Below, in pieces: positions 47,591 to 56,694 of a stretch of 64,000 nucleotides of DNA. Both the position numbers and the translations under genes were made by a program. How positions within the stretch are numbered: the first letter of the stretch is position 1; each line of letters begins with the position of its first letter. The DNA lies in contig UQFS01000011.1 in the NCBI GenBank assembly GCA_900540375.1, positions 1-64,000 on the forward strand, given 5' to 3'. Under the pieces are notes generated by a model that was not told the DNA's origin, ran no database searches, and saw nothing but the letters and a program-made list of their open reading frames with translations. The stretch comes from an uncultured Prevotella sp. GTDB taxonomy: Bacteria; Bacteroidota; Bacteroidia; Bacteroidales; Bacteroidaceae.

Positions 47591-47690
47591 AATGTTGAAT
47601 GTTCAATGTTGAATGTTGAGTTGTTCTCAATGTTGAATGTTGAATGATGAATGTTGTAATAAGTCAACATTCATCATTCATCATTCATCA
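47591..47690. repeat. Heptad-type TTGAATG repeats with a perfect 15-bp inverted repeat
   Basis: The gltD-gltB gap is built from variants of TTGAATG and its complement. GAATGATGAATGTTG (47642-47656) and CAACATTCATCATTC (47665-47679) form a perfect 15-bp stem around an 8-base loop. The same 15-mer recurs at 33108-33122. Confidence 0.75.
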
Positions 47691-47693
47691 TTC

Positions 47694-50600
47694 TTAGTAG
47701 TCTCTCTGCATGTCGGCGATCTTCTGCTGGAGCTTCTTGACCTGCTCTTCCTGCAGCACACGCTTGTATTCGATAGGCACTACCTGGATGAACTCCTCGA
47801 CGTAGTGGTTCCAGTCGTCGAGCATCGTGCGGGCGAGCTTCGAGCCAGTGTAGAGATAGTGCTGGCGGATGAGCTCATGGAGTTCCTTGCGGTAGGTGGT
47901 CTCCTCCACGAGGTTGATCTCCACCATGTCCATGTTGCAGAAGTAGTCGAAGTTGTGGTTCTTGTCCCAGACGTAAGCCACACCACCACTCATACCGGCA
48001 GCGAAGTTACGGCCCGTAGGACCGAGAACGACAACGCGCCCACCTGTCATGTACTCACAGCAGTGGTCACCGGCACCCTCCACGACAGCGATGGCACCCG
48101 AGTTTCGCACGGCGAAGCGCTCACCAACCTGACCGTTGATATACAGCTCACCGGAGGTGGCACCATACAGACCGGTGTTGCCGGCGATGATGTTGTCCTC
48201 AGCCTCGAAGTTACTGCGGATCGGAGGCAGGATAGAGACGCGGCCACCGGAGAGACCCTTGCCGAAGTAGTCATTGGTCTCGCCCTCAAGCTTGAAGCTC
48301 ACACCATGAACGAGGAATGCACCGAAGCTCTGACCGGCAGAACCCTTGAACTTGATGTTGATCGTGTCGTCGGGCAGTCCTTCCTCACCGTATTTCGTAG
48401 CGATGAGTCCGCTGAGCATGGTACCCACGGCACGGTTGGTGTTGCGGATAGCATAGTCGAGGTTGATCTCTTCCTTCTTCTCGATGGCGTTTTGTGCGCT
48501 GGCGATGATCTGCTGGTCGAGGAGATCGTGGATTTCGTGATCCTGCAGCTTGGTGCAGTAGAGCGATGAGTCGCCGGTCTCGCGGTGGAGCAGGTTGGAG
48601 AAGTCGAGGCTCTTCCACTTAGCCACCGTCTCCTCGTTGACATTGGCCTCCTCAGCCTTGATATCACGCGGCACGATGAGCTCGGTGTGACCGACAATCT
48701 CGTTGAGTGAGGTATAGCCCATCTCGGCGAGGTATTCACGTACCTCCTGGGCGATGAACTTCATATAGTTGACTACGTTGTGGTAGCTGCCCTGGAAGTG
48801 TGCGCGCAGTTTCGGATCCTGCGTAGCCACGCCCATCGGACAGGTGTTCTGCGAGCACTTGCGCATCATCACGCAGCCCAAGGTGATCAGTGCGGAAGTA
48901 CCGAAGCCGAACTCCTCAGCACCGAGCAGTGACATGAGGATGACGTCGAGACCTGTCTTCAGCTGGCCGTCGACTTGCAGACGGGCCAGAGAGCGCAGTC
49001 CGTTGCGGACGAGCGTCTGCTGTGTCTCGGCAATACCGATCTCAGGGGAGATACCTGCGAAGCGCATACTGCTGGCAGGACTTGCACCCGTACCACCCTC
49101 GGCACCGGAGATGACGACGAGGTCGGCCTTAGCCTTCACCACGCCGGCAGCGATGGTACCCACGCCGCTCTCGGCGACGAGCTTCACAGAGATGGCAGCC
49201 TTCGGGTTGACATTCTTCAAGTCGAAGATGAGCTGCTTGAGGTCCTCGATGGAGTAGATGTCGTGATGAGGCGGTGGAGAGATGAGCGAGATGCCCGGAA
49301 TGGAGTGACGTGTCTTGGCGATGATCTCGTTGACCTTGTAGCCGGGCAGCTGACCGCCCTCACCGGGCTTGGCACCCTGCGTCACCTTGATCTGAATCTC
49401 CTCAGCATTGACGAGATATTCCGTGGTGACACCGAAACGTCCGGAAGCCACCTGCTTGGTCTTACTGCTCAGGCTGATGCCGTCGACAGTGCCGGAGTAG
49501 CGGTCACGGTCTTCACCGCCCTCACCGGTGTTGCTGCGTGCGCCGAGGGCGTTCATGGCCAGAGCCAAAGCCTCGTGAGCCTCCTTGCTCAGTGCGCCGA
49601 AGCTCATGGCGCCGGTGACGAAATGCTTGACGATGCTCTCGACGGGCTCCACCTTATTAATATCTATCGGGTTGCGCTTGAAGTCGAGGAAGTCGCGGAC
49701 GAAGATCGGCTCCTTCTTGTGGTCGACAAGATTGGAGAATTTCTTGAAGAGCTCATAGTTGCCTGTGCGCGTAGCGAGCTGTAGGGTAGCGATGGTCTCG
49801 GGGTTCCAGGCGTGGTCGATGCCGTCCTTGCGCCAGTGGAACTGTCCGAGGTTCTTCAGTGGCAGTTCGATGTGGAGCGTCTCTTCCTCTTTCTCAGTGA
49901 CTACGGCGGCCTTGTGGAAGCGCAGCTGATCGCGGGCGATGGTGTCGAGACCGATACCGCCGATGCTGCTCGTGTCGGTGCCGAAGTAAGCTTTCAGCAG
50001 ACCCTGAGACAGACCGACGGCTTCGAAGATCTGAGCGCCGCGGTAAGAACGGATCGTGGAAATGCCCATCTTGGCCATAATTTTGAACAGACCTTTCTTC
50101 ACGGCCTTGATATAGTTGGCCTCGGCCGTTGCGTAGTTCTCCTGGATCTTGCCCTTCTTCACCAAGTCGTCGAGGACGGCGTAGGTCATGTAAGGACAGA
50201 GGGCGGAAGCACCGTAGCCGAGGAGCAGGGCAGCGTGCATCACCTCGCGGATCTCACCGCTCTCCACGATCAGCGCGGTCTGTACACGCTTACCCACATT
50301 GATCAGGTAGTGGTGCACGGCGCTCACGGCGAGCAACGACGGGATGGCGATGTGCTTGTCGTCGATGTCGCGGTCGGAGAGGATGATATAGTTATATCCG
50401 TCGTCAACACTCTGCTCAGCGTCGTGGCAGAGGCGGTCGATAGCCTCGTGGAGACGCTCGCCACCCATGGTCGGATCAGCGGGAGCCTCGAAAGTCATGC
50501 TGAGCTTGCGGGTGTTGAAGCCTTTATAGCGAATGTTACAAAGAATGTCGAGTTGAGCGTTGGTCAGAATCGGGTGGGGCAGACGCACCATCTTGCAGTT

Positions 50601-52226
50601 GGTCTCGTCGGGGTTGAGGATACCCGTGCCGACGCGTCCGATATACTCAGCCAGACTCATCACGAGGTTCTCACGGATGGAGTCGATGGCCGGGTTGGTG
50701 ACCTGAGCGAACTGCTGACGGAAGTAGTTGAAGAAGATCTGGGGTTTGGGAGAGAGCACAGCCAGCGGCGTGTCGTTACCCATAGAAGCCGTTGGCTCCT
50801 GTCCCTTGGTAGACATTGGGATGAGCGTGTCCTTGATATCTTCCTCGCCGAATCCGAATTCCACCTCTTTGGCATGGAGATGCTCCACGCTGTTGCTGAC
50901 CTTACGGCCGGAGCGGATGTTCTCGAGCTGAATACGGTTAGTGTTGAGCCACTGACGATAAGGATGCTGCGAGGCGAGGCGCTCCTTGATTTCTCCGTCG
51001 TAGTAGATCTTTCCCTCTTCTGTGTCGACGAGCAGGATCTTACCCGGCTGCAGGCGTCCTTTTTCTGCGATCTCGGTTGGATCGAAGTCCATCACGCCGA
51101 CCTCAGATGCCACCACCATCGTGCCGTTCTTTGTGATCGTATAGCGGGCCGGACGCAGACCGTTGCGGTCAAGCATACCACCGGTGTAGCGCCCGTCACT
51201 GAACATCAGCGCGGCAGGTCCGTCCCACGGTTCCATCAGGATGGAGTGATACTCATAGAATGCTTTCAGATCCTCGCTGATCGGGTTCTTGTCGTTGAAA
51301 CTCTCCGGAATCATCACCGAGAGCGCGTGCGGCAGACTCATGCCGTTCATGACGAAGAACTCAAAGACATTGTCCAGCGAAGCCGAGTCACTCATGTCGG
51401 GCTGTACGATCGGTGAGATGTCATGGATGTCGCCGAGCGCTTCGGAAGAGAGGACACTCTCACGTGCTTTCATCCACGAACGGTTGCCGCGGATAGTGTT
51501 GATCTCGCCGTTATGGCAAAGCAGGCGAAAAGGCTGTGCCAAGGCCCATGTAGGGAACGTGTTGGTTGAGAAACGGGAATGCACGAGAGCCAGTCCGCTG
51601 GTAAAGTAGTTGTTCGTCAGGTCGGGATAGTACTGACGCAGCTGCAGGCTGGAGAGCATACCTTTGTATACGATGGTCTTGCTGGAGAGCGAGCAGATAT
51701 AGAAGTCCTTATCGTGAACGCGGCGCTCGATCTTCTTTCTGATGATATACAGGATGCGCTCGAAGACGGGCACCTTGTCGTCACTGACACCGGTGATGAA
51801 CACCTGCTTGACATCAGGTTCCGACTCCAGTGCGGCCTCACCCAGGCAGTCAGGGCTTGTCGGTACGGAACGCAGGTGCATGAGCTGCAATCCCTCGCGC
51901 TCGATCTCCTCGATCATGATGGAAAGAATGGACTGCTGGCGCTTCTCATCCTTAGGCAAGAATATCAATCCTGTACCATACTTACCCTTCTCCGGAACTG
52001 GAATACCCTGAAGCAATATAAACTCGTGGGGAATCTGAAGCAGGATACCTGCACCGTCACCTGTCTTTCCGTCAGCGCCCTCCGCACCACGATGACGCAG
52101 GTTCTCGAGCACTTTCAGGGCGTTGTCGACGAGTTGGTGCGACTTTCCGCCGTGGATATTCACCACCATACCTACACCGCACGCATCGTGCTCGTAGGCG
52201 CTGTTGTATAATCCATTTCTTTGCAT
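47694..52226 (-). CDS. gltB: Glutamate synthase large subunit
   Basis: 1510 residues, full length. Residues 1-15 form a short propeptide before the Ntn-type catalytic Cys16 (EHDACGVG), which hydrolyses glutamine. A central domain and the FMN-binding synthase domain follow (GEGGEDRDRYSG, PGEGGQLPGYKV, SGAEGGTGASPASS), with the 3Fe-4S cysteines in RKCSQNTCPMG. The C-terminal GXGXG beta-helix has GRVVVLGPTGRNFAAGMSGG. It works with GltD to assimilate ammonia. A TAATTTTG core at 52266-52273 on the minus strand is the probable promoter. Confidence 0.97.
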   Translation of the reverse strand: MQRNGLYNSAYEHDACGVGMVVNIHGGKSHQLVDNALKVLENLRHRGAEGADGKTGDGAGILLQIPHEFILLQGIPVPEKGKYGTGLIFLPKDEKRQQSILSIMIEEIEREGLQLMHLRSVPTSPDCLGEAALESEPDVKQVFITGVSDDKVPVFERILYIIRKKIERRVHDKDFYICSLSSKTIVYKGMLSSLQLRQYYPDLTNNYFTSGLALVHSRFSTNTFPTWALAQPFRLLCHNGEINTIRGNRSWMKARESVLSSEALGDIHDISPIVQPDMSDSASLDNVFEFFVMNGMSLPHALSVMIPESFNDKNPISEDLKAFYEYHSILMEPWDGPAALMFSDGRYTGGMLDRNGLRPARYTITKNGTMVVASEVGVMDFDPTEIAEKGRLQPGKILLVDTEEGKIYYDGEIKERLASQHPYRQWLNTNRIQLENIRSGRKVSNSVEHLHAKEVEFGFGEEDIKDTLIPMSTKGQEPTASMGNDTPLAVLSPKPQIFFNYFRQQFAQVTNPAIDSIRENLVMSLAEYIGRVGTGILNPDETNCKMVRLPHPILTNAQLDILCNIRYKGFNTRKLSMTFEAPADPTMGGERLHEAIDRLCHDAEQSVDDGYNYIILSDRDIDDKHIAIPSLLAVSAVHHYLINVGKRVQTALIVESGEIREVMHAALLLGYGASALCPYMTYAVLDDLVKKGKIQENYATAEANYIKAVKKGLFKIMAKMGISTIRSYRGAQIFEAVGLSQGLLKAYFGTDTSSIGGIGLDTIARDQLRFHKAAVVTEKEEETLHIELPLKNLGQFHWRKDGIDHAWNPETIATLQLATRTGNYELFKKFSNLVDHKKEPIFVRDFLDFKRNPIDINKVEPVESIVKHFVTGAMSFGALSKEAHEALALAMNALGARSNTGEGGEDRDRYSGTVDGISLSSKTKQVASGRFGVTTEYLVNAEEIQIKVTQGAKPGEGGQLPGYKVNEIIAKTRHSIPGISLISPPPHHDIYSIEDLKQLIFDLKNVNPKAAISVKLVAESGVGTIAAGVVKAKADLVVISGAEGGTGASPASSMRFAGISPEIGIAETQQTLVRNGLRSLARLQVDGQLKTGLDVILMSLLGAEEFGFGTSALITLGCVMMRKCSQNTCPMGVATQDPKLRAHFQGSYHNVVNYMKFIAQEVREYLAEMGYTSLNEIVGHTELIVPRDIKAEEANVNEETVAKWKSLDFSNLLHRETGDSSLYCTKLQDHEIHDLLDQQIIASAQNAIEKKEEINLDYAIRNTNRAVGTMLSGLIATKYGEEGLPDDTINIKFKGSAGQSFGAFLVHGVSFKLEGETNDYFGKGLSGGRVSILPPIRSNFEAEDNIIAGNTGLYGATSGELYINGQVGERFAVRNSGAIAVVEGAGDHCCEYMTGGRVVVLGPTGRNFAAGMSGGVAYVWDKNHNFDYFCNMDMVEINLVEETTYRKELHELIRQHYLYTGSKLARTMLDDWNHYVEEFIQVVPIEYKRVLQEEQVKKLQQKIADMQRDY

Positions 52227-52778
52227 TTGCTAACGTATTTGGTTATTTCTCTATCAAATTGACTACAAAATTACTAAAATTACTCCTAATTGTAAGAATA
52301 TACCTACAAAAGGGGAATGTGAATTTCTTGTGTAACCTTTTGTTCTTACAGTTGTTTCTTATATGATGATTAATTTGTACTATTTATAAGCAAAACAAAA
52401 TAAAATGCTTATAAAATGTCACAATGTAAACTAAAGTGTATTTGCATATCTGCATGACCATAGAATAAGCATCACAATAGTTTGTTGTTCTTTTCATTCG
52501 ATTGACTGGTCATCGACATGTCAACGATATATAATTCGGGTTACTTTGCAGTGTGGTCTTGAAAAGGTTACGGTCGGAAGATGCCACACCTGATATATAC
52601 AAGCCTAATATATATATAATAAGGTGTCGCAAACGGAGATGACCGGTGGGAGGCTTCACTCTAAAAAACAAATAAGCGATGATTGGATAGTTCAATGAAT
52701 GTCTCCCTCCTGTGATGGAGGGTGTGTCGCTGACTGTACAGAACTATGCTGCGCTATCTTTAAAAGAAAAGAACTTTT
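52227..52778. other. Gene-free gap between gltB and tRNA-Tyr
   Basis: It holds the probable gltB promoter core (52266-52273, minus strand), an AT-rich stretch, and a small hairpin CCCTCC-TGTGAT-GGAGGG (52705-52722). I see no convincing gene; the one 61-codon minus-strand frame (52510-52695) has no recognisable features. Confidence 0.5.
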
Positions 52779-52841
52779 TGGGTAGTGATGAACCTTTCCA
52801 TCAGTTTTTTTGTGTGGGTAGTGATTTGTGTGGGTAGTGAT
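52779..52841. repeat. Duplicated tRNA-Tyr 3'-end fragments
   Basis: The last bases of tRNA-Tyr recur downstream of it. A 16-base unit (TTGTGTGGGTAGTGAT) occurs at 52810-52825 and 52826-52841, the second overlapping the tRNA end. A third shorter copy, TGGGTAGTGATG, is at 52779-52790. Such partial tRNA ends can be scars of integration events or replication slippage. Confidence 0.65.
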
Positions 52842-52913
52842 GGATTCGAACCACCGAAGGCAAGAGCCAGCAGATTTACAGTCTGCCCCATTTGGCCACT
52901 CTGGTAACTACCC
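52831..52913 (-). tRNA. tRNA-Tyr(GTA)
   Basis: An 83-base cloverleaf with a long variable arm. The acceptor GGGTAGT pairs with ACTACCC, the anticodon stem GCAGA/TCTGC surrounds CTGTAAA (anticodon GTA), and the discriminator is A. No CCA is encoded. Confidence 0.95.
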
Positions 52914-52931
52914 ATTTCCGGAAAGCAATTA

Positions 52932-52961
52932 CAAAAGTAATACTTTATCGTGAGATGGCAA
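52932..52961 (-). promoter_or_regulatory. Promoter of tRNA-Tyr
   Basis: On the minus strand: TTG (52961-52959), a 19-base spacer and TACTTTTG (52939-52932), 18 bases before the mature 5' end. Confidence 0.65.
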
Positions 52962-53191
52962 AGACCCTTGAGCCTCTTTTTTATTACTTTAACAGAAAAC
53001 TGCGAGACGCGAGTAATCTTTGGGAGACGGTGGTCTCCCTTTCTTGCTTTTTGCATTGCTATTCTGTTTTTTGTGATTTGCGGCTACTATTCATAGCTCC
53101 CATCGACGTTTCCTGGTACAGATTATGGCCTATATCTGCTACCGAAAATTGCAGTTCTGTCTTGAACTCAAGCCATAAAAGGTTGCTGTCA

Positions 53192-54757
53192 TCAGAAGGC
53201 TATCTTATAGGTCTTCGCCCCCTGCCATGATACCACACTGATGAGATACACGCCATGCCCGTAGCCTCCCAAAGCGAGGGTGATGTCATCGCTGTCGCTA
53301 TGAGTCACCATGAGCGTGGCACCATAGACATCGTGCACGGCAATGCGGGCTCCTTTAGGAGCCGTGATGGTGATATCTCCATTGCTACTCCATGTTATCT
53401 TATTCTCTGCTGCAGCTGTCACCGGACGACGGATTTCCGTAGCAATTTCCGACTCAACATAGTCGCATTCTATCGTCAACGGCTGACGACCGACATAGCA
53501 ATCCGACGCTGTCGTCGCCGAAGGCTGGAAGGTGACATATATCTTCTTGTCAGCTCCAAGAGTCACCGTGCCCTTCACATTTAGCAGTATCGTCTGTCCG
53601 TTCCCTTTGGCCGAAGCCATCAACCCGTCGGGCAGTCCTTCCACGGTGAAATCCGTTCCTGCCGTTAGTGCACCCTGTTTGGCCGAAGCACCAATGACAC
53701 GCAGTGCCACCGTGACGTCATAGTTACCCTTGGTGTCCTTGGGTAAGAGCTCCTGCTTACTGTCGAGGACCACGCGGGGGCGGGAGGCATCGGACAGAAA
53801 GACTTTAGCAAGAGTGGCATCCGACCACAGACATGCCCGCGACTTTTCTTGCAAGGCCGCCGACATACGGTCAACCTGCCCTTTGGTGAACATCGAGGTA
53901 CGCACGTAGCTGTAGTTCATATAGTTGGTCCAATTGGTTTTCTGTCCCAGACAGTTCACGTCGCCGGGGCCCATCTGCGGTCTATCAGCAGGTGGCGTAT
54001 CGTCAACATAGTCACCGGGGTTAGCCTCGCCGTTGAATCCCTTGCTACAGCCATCGGGGAACTTCTTTTCATCATAATCGAAGGTGTGGGCCAGGTTCAA
54101 GAAGTGCCCGAACTCATGGGTCAGCACACGCCGGAAGTTCTCGTCGGTGTTGCTGCCCAGGTAGGCGCCGTTATAGACAACCCGGGCCTGTTTGAAGCGT
54201 GTCATCTCCCAGTTGGGATACCATGACACCCCAGAGTTATTGGTGACACCGTCAGCATAGAGGTCGTTCATGATATAGACATTCATATACTTCTTGTTGT
54301 CCCAGGCATACAGCTGCAGTCGTGGCGGATTCGCATTGCCAAAACCACTCTCCAGTCTGTGGAAGACGATGCCTGTGGTGGCCTCACCGTTAGGACCTAT
54401 CTCCGCCAATCGGAACTCAATATTGAGAGGTGTGCTGAGCTTGTCAAACTGTGGATTGTCGTCGCCGGAGGGCAGATCGCCGGTGGTGAGGGCATTGAAG
54501 TCCTCATTGGTACGTCGCAGGGCATCCTCGATGATTTCGCGCGTGACGTGCTTGCCATTGAAGTCCGTGCCAAAGACATGGAATACAATGGGAATGACAT
54601 AGTGCTTCTCAGCGGCCGCTCTCGTGAGAGCCACCCGTGTCATGGGCGCTGGCTGTTCATACATCCGGCAGGGCTGGGGAATGTCAAGGCACTCCTGAGC
54701 AAAACCGTTAGCGGCAGCAGAGAGTGCAAGAGTCAAAATGTAGATTTTGGTTTTCAT
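53192..54757 (-). CDS. Secreted M43-type zinc metalloprotease
   Basis: 521 residues with signal peptide 1-20. The active-site helix is HEFGHFLNLAH (214-224), giving three His zinc ligands and Glu215; the usual Gly after the second His region is Asn here. A Met-turn-like NYMNYSYV follows, matching the cytophagalysin/pappalysin M43 family. The last 80 residues (KGARIAVHDVYGATLMV...GHGVYLISVVSWQG) are a sorting-type tail, so it should be exported to the surface. The start overlaps the stop of the GH63 gene (ATGA), so it is cotranslated with a glycosidase, which points to glycoprotein substrates. Confidence 0.9.
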   Translation of the reverse strand: MKTKIYILTLALSAAANGFAQECLDIPQPCRMYEQPAPMTRVALTRAAAEKHYVIPIVFHVFGTDFNGKHVTREIIEDALRRTNEDFNALTTGDLPSGDDNPQFDKLSTPLNIEFRLAEIGPNGEATTGIVFHRLESGFGNANPPRLQLYAWDNKKYMNVYIMNDLYADGVTNNSGVSWYPNWEMTRFKQARVVYNGAYLGSNTDENFRRVLTHEFGHFLNLAHTFDYDEKKFPDGCSKGFNGEANPGDYVDDTPPADRPQMGPGDVNCLGQKTNWTNYMNYSYVRTSMFTKGQVDRMSAALQEKSRACLWSDATLAKVFLSDASRPRVVLDSKQELLPKDTKGNYDVTVALRVIGASAKQGALTAGTDFTVEGLPDGLMASAKGNGQTILLNVKGTVTLGADKKIYVTFQPSATTASDCYVGRQPLTIECDYVESEIATEIRRPVTAAAENKITWSSNGDITITAPKGARIAVHDVYGATLMVTHSDSDDITLALGGYGHGVYLISVVSWQGAKTYKIAF

Positions 54758-56694
54758 AGTCCATAGTCATTATAAAGCATTAATAAATGTGCGGCACTCC
54801 AGCTGAAGTTAGCCGACTGCAATGGAGCGCCCGTCTTGGTGTCATAATTTTCATAGATGGCTCCATGCCCCGTCAGTCCTTGCAGCCGGTCAAAGACCTG
54901 ACGTGTGTATCTGTCAGCCTCGTCGGGCTTTGGCAAATAGTGGCGCAGAGCCTCGATGGCATAGTAGGTCTCATCGAGCCAGATAGGACCGCGCCAGTAG
55001 CCGTTGGGATCATATTTGGCGTTGTCGGCGGCAATGGTGGGGAATGGAATATAGGTGGAGAACTTCTTCGTATCTTTCAGCCAGTGGAAGATGCCGGAGA
55101 ACTGTGCTCTTGTGGCGATACCCACCCAAAGCGGCACATAGCCCTCACAGCCCATCTCACGCACAAAGGCATGAGAGTTCAGTCGCCTGTCGTAGAACCA
55201 GTGAGTGTCAGCGTCATAGAACGCCTTGTTCACCCCGTCAGCAAGCTCCACGGCACTTTTGTCAAAGGGATAGCCCGTCGCCCGCTTTCCACCGGCGACA
55301 TTCTCCAGCTTCTCAATGAGCCTTCTGTCGAGGGCAAGGTAGGCGTTGAGGTCCACACTCTCTTGGTCCAGACTCCAAGCGTTGTCGCCGTTCCTCACCA
55401 TGCGTGCGCTGTCAAAGCGGATGGCGTTGTCCATCCCACTCTCCCAGGCTGCCGCCTCAAGGGTACCGTCGGTGGCGCCAAATTCACAGATGCCGTTGTG
55501 GTTATGGTCACGGTATCGGTACCACCACCGGTGGTAGGCGGTCAACTTAGGCAGCATTTCCCTGACAAAGGCCGTGTCGTGAGTGCTCTCCCATATCTTG
55601 TCCACAGCCCAGGCGGCCAACGGGGGCTTGCTGTTGCGGTAGTTATTCTCCTGAGGATTGGGATAGACACAGTCGGGCACCATACCGTCACTCTGTTGCC
55701 AGTCAAACATTACCCGCATGTTGTCCATGGCCAATTTCGGCGCAAAGGATGCCAGTGCTGCTGAGAGACGCCAGCAGTCCCAAGCCCAGCAGCCTACAAA
55801 GTAATCGACTGAGAAGCTCGGTATGAGGCCGTCGTGTAGTAGTCCGCCACGTTGTTGCCGCCAGTTACCGATGAGGGTGACGGCAGCTTTGGCGGCCACA
55901 CGATTATAGGTGGGTTTCATGTCGTTTCGGATGACCTTAGAGAGGTATCCCGTCCAGCGGTCGCGGTTCTCCTTCCACAGTGTGTTGGTATGGTCCAGCA
56001 TCCATGCGGCGGCCAGCGTCTGTGTCCGCTCCTCCACCATCTTGTCCCAAAGGAAGGAGATGGCGACATCCAGCCGTGTGGCAACGCTGTCGAGTGTCGC
56101 AATATAGTTGTGGCCGTTGGCTGTCACTATAATGCCCTTGGGGAAGGTGAGCAAAAGGCGCTCACCACCAGTATAGCCGATGGTCACGGTGTTGCCGGCG
56201 GTACTGACGGCGGCGTCAGAAGGCAGTCCCTTGGCGGCACAGCTCCACCCGGCGGGTAGCGAGCCTTCTAAAGTCAGCAGAGTCGTGTGGGCATCAACAA
56301 AGAAGAGACGCTGCCGCAATCTGTTCGTGGCGAGTGTAATCACGCCAGGGGTATAGCAGGTCTTGCCCACAACGGCTCCACCCGGTGCCACGAGGGCCTC
56401 GGCAAGCCACCGTCGCTGGTAGATGCTGTAGGGTCCACGCGGTGTTTTGGCTGCAGCCTGTAGACCAAAGGCCATCCACGAGCCCGCGTCAGAGAAAAGG
56501 GCTACCTGATGGCGGCGCCCACGTAGGGTCGCCGTGAGGTCAATGAGGGTGTTGGCGGGCTCCCATGGTGTCAGCAGGGAGGCTACGGCCGGGCTCACAG
56601 TGTTCTTTTCCGGCACGGCGCCCCTGACGGTACACACCAGCAGGCACAGTCCCACGACAAGCATTACGATAAGCAACAAATGATTATTTCTCAT
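54754..56694 (-). CDS. GH63 glucosidase, YgjK type
   Basis: 646 residues from the ATG at 56694, which opens a hydrophobic signal segment (MRNNHLLLIVMLVVGLCLLV); the frame is open from 56733 but that lies inside the preceding gene. A beta-domain (about 45-210) precedes an (alpha/alpha)6 barrel with the YgjK signatures CWAWDCWR, QQSDGMVPD, AAWESGMDNA (likely acid Asp422), NGYWRGPIWLDETYYAIEAL and IYENYDTKTG (likely base Glu615), and ends NFSWSAAHLLMLY. GH63 enzymes are inverting alpha-glucosidases; E. coli YgjK is known to bind Glc-alpha-1,2-Gal. It overlaps the GH2 gene by 11 bases. Confidence 0.9.
   Translation of the reverse strand: MRNNHLLLIVMLVVGLCLLVCTVRGAVPEKNTVSPAVASLLTPWEPANTLIDLTATLRGRRHQVALFSDAGSWMAFGLQAAAKTPRGPYSIYQRRWLAEALVAPGGAVVGKTCYTPGVITLATNRLRQRLFFVDAHTTLLTLEGSLPAGWSCAAKGLPSDAAVSTAGNTVTIGYTGGERLLLTFPKGIIVTANGHNYIATLDSVATRLDVAISFLWDKMVEERTQTLAAAWMLDHTNTLWKENRDRWTGYLSKVIRNDMKPTYNRVAAKAAVTLIGNWRQQRGGLLHDGLIPSFSVDYFVGCWAWDCWRLSAALASFAPKLAMDNMRVMFDWQQSDGMVPDCVYPNPQENNYRNSKPPLAAWAVDKIWESTHDTAFVREMLPKLTAYHRWWYRYRDHNHNGICEFGATDGTLEAAAWESGMDNAIRFDSARMVRNGDNAWSLDQESVDLNAYLALDRRLIEKLENVAGGKRATGYPFDKSAVELADGVNKAFYDADTHWFYDRRLNSHAFVREMGCEGYVPLWVGIATRAQFSGIFHWLKDTKKFSTYIPFPTIAADNAKYDPNGYWRGPIWLDETYYAIEALRHYLPKPDEADRYTRQVFDRLQGLTGHGAIYENYDTKTGAPLQSANFSWSAAHLLMLYNDYGL

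Noticed and set aside
52892..53230. Plus-strand 112-codon frame
   Set aside because: It overlaps tRNA-Tyr, its promoter and the end of the metalloprotease gene, and shows no protein features.
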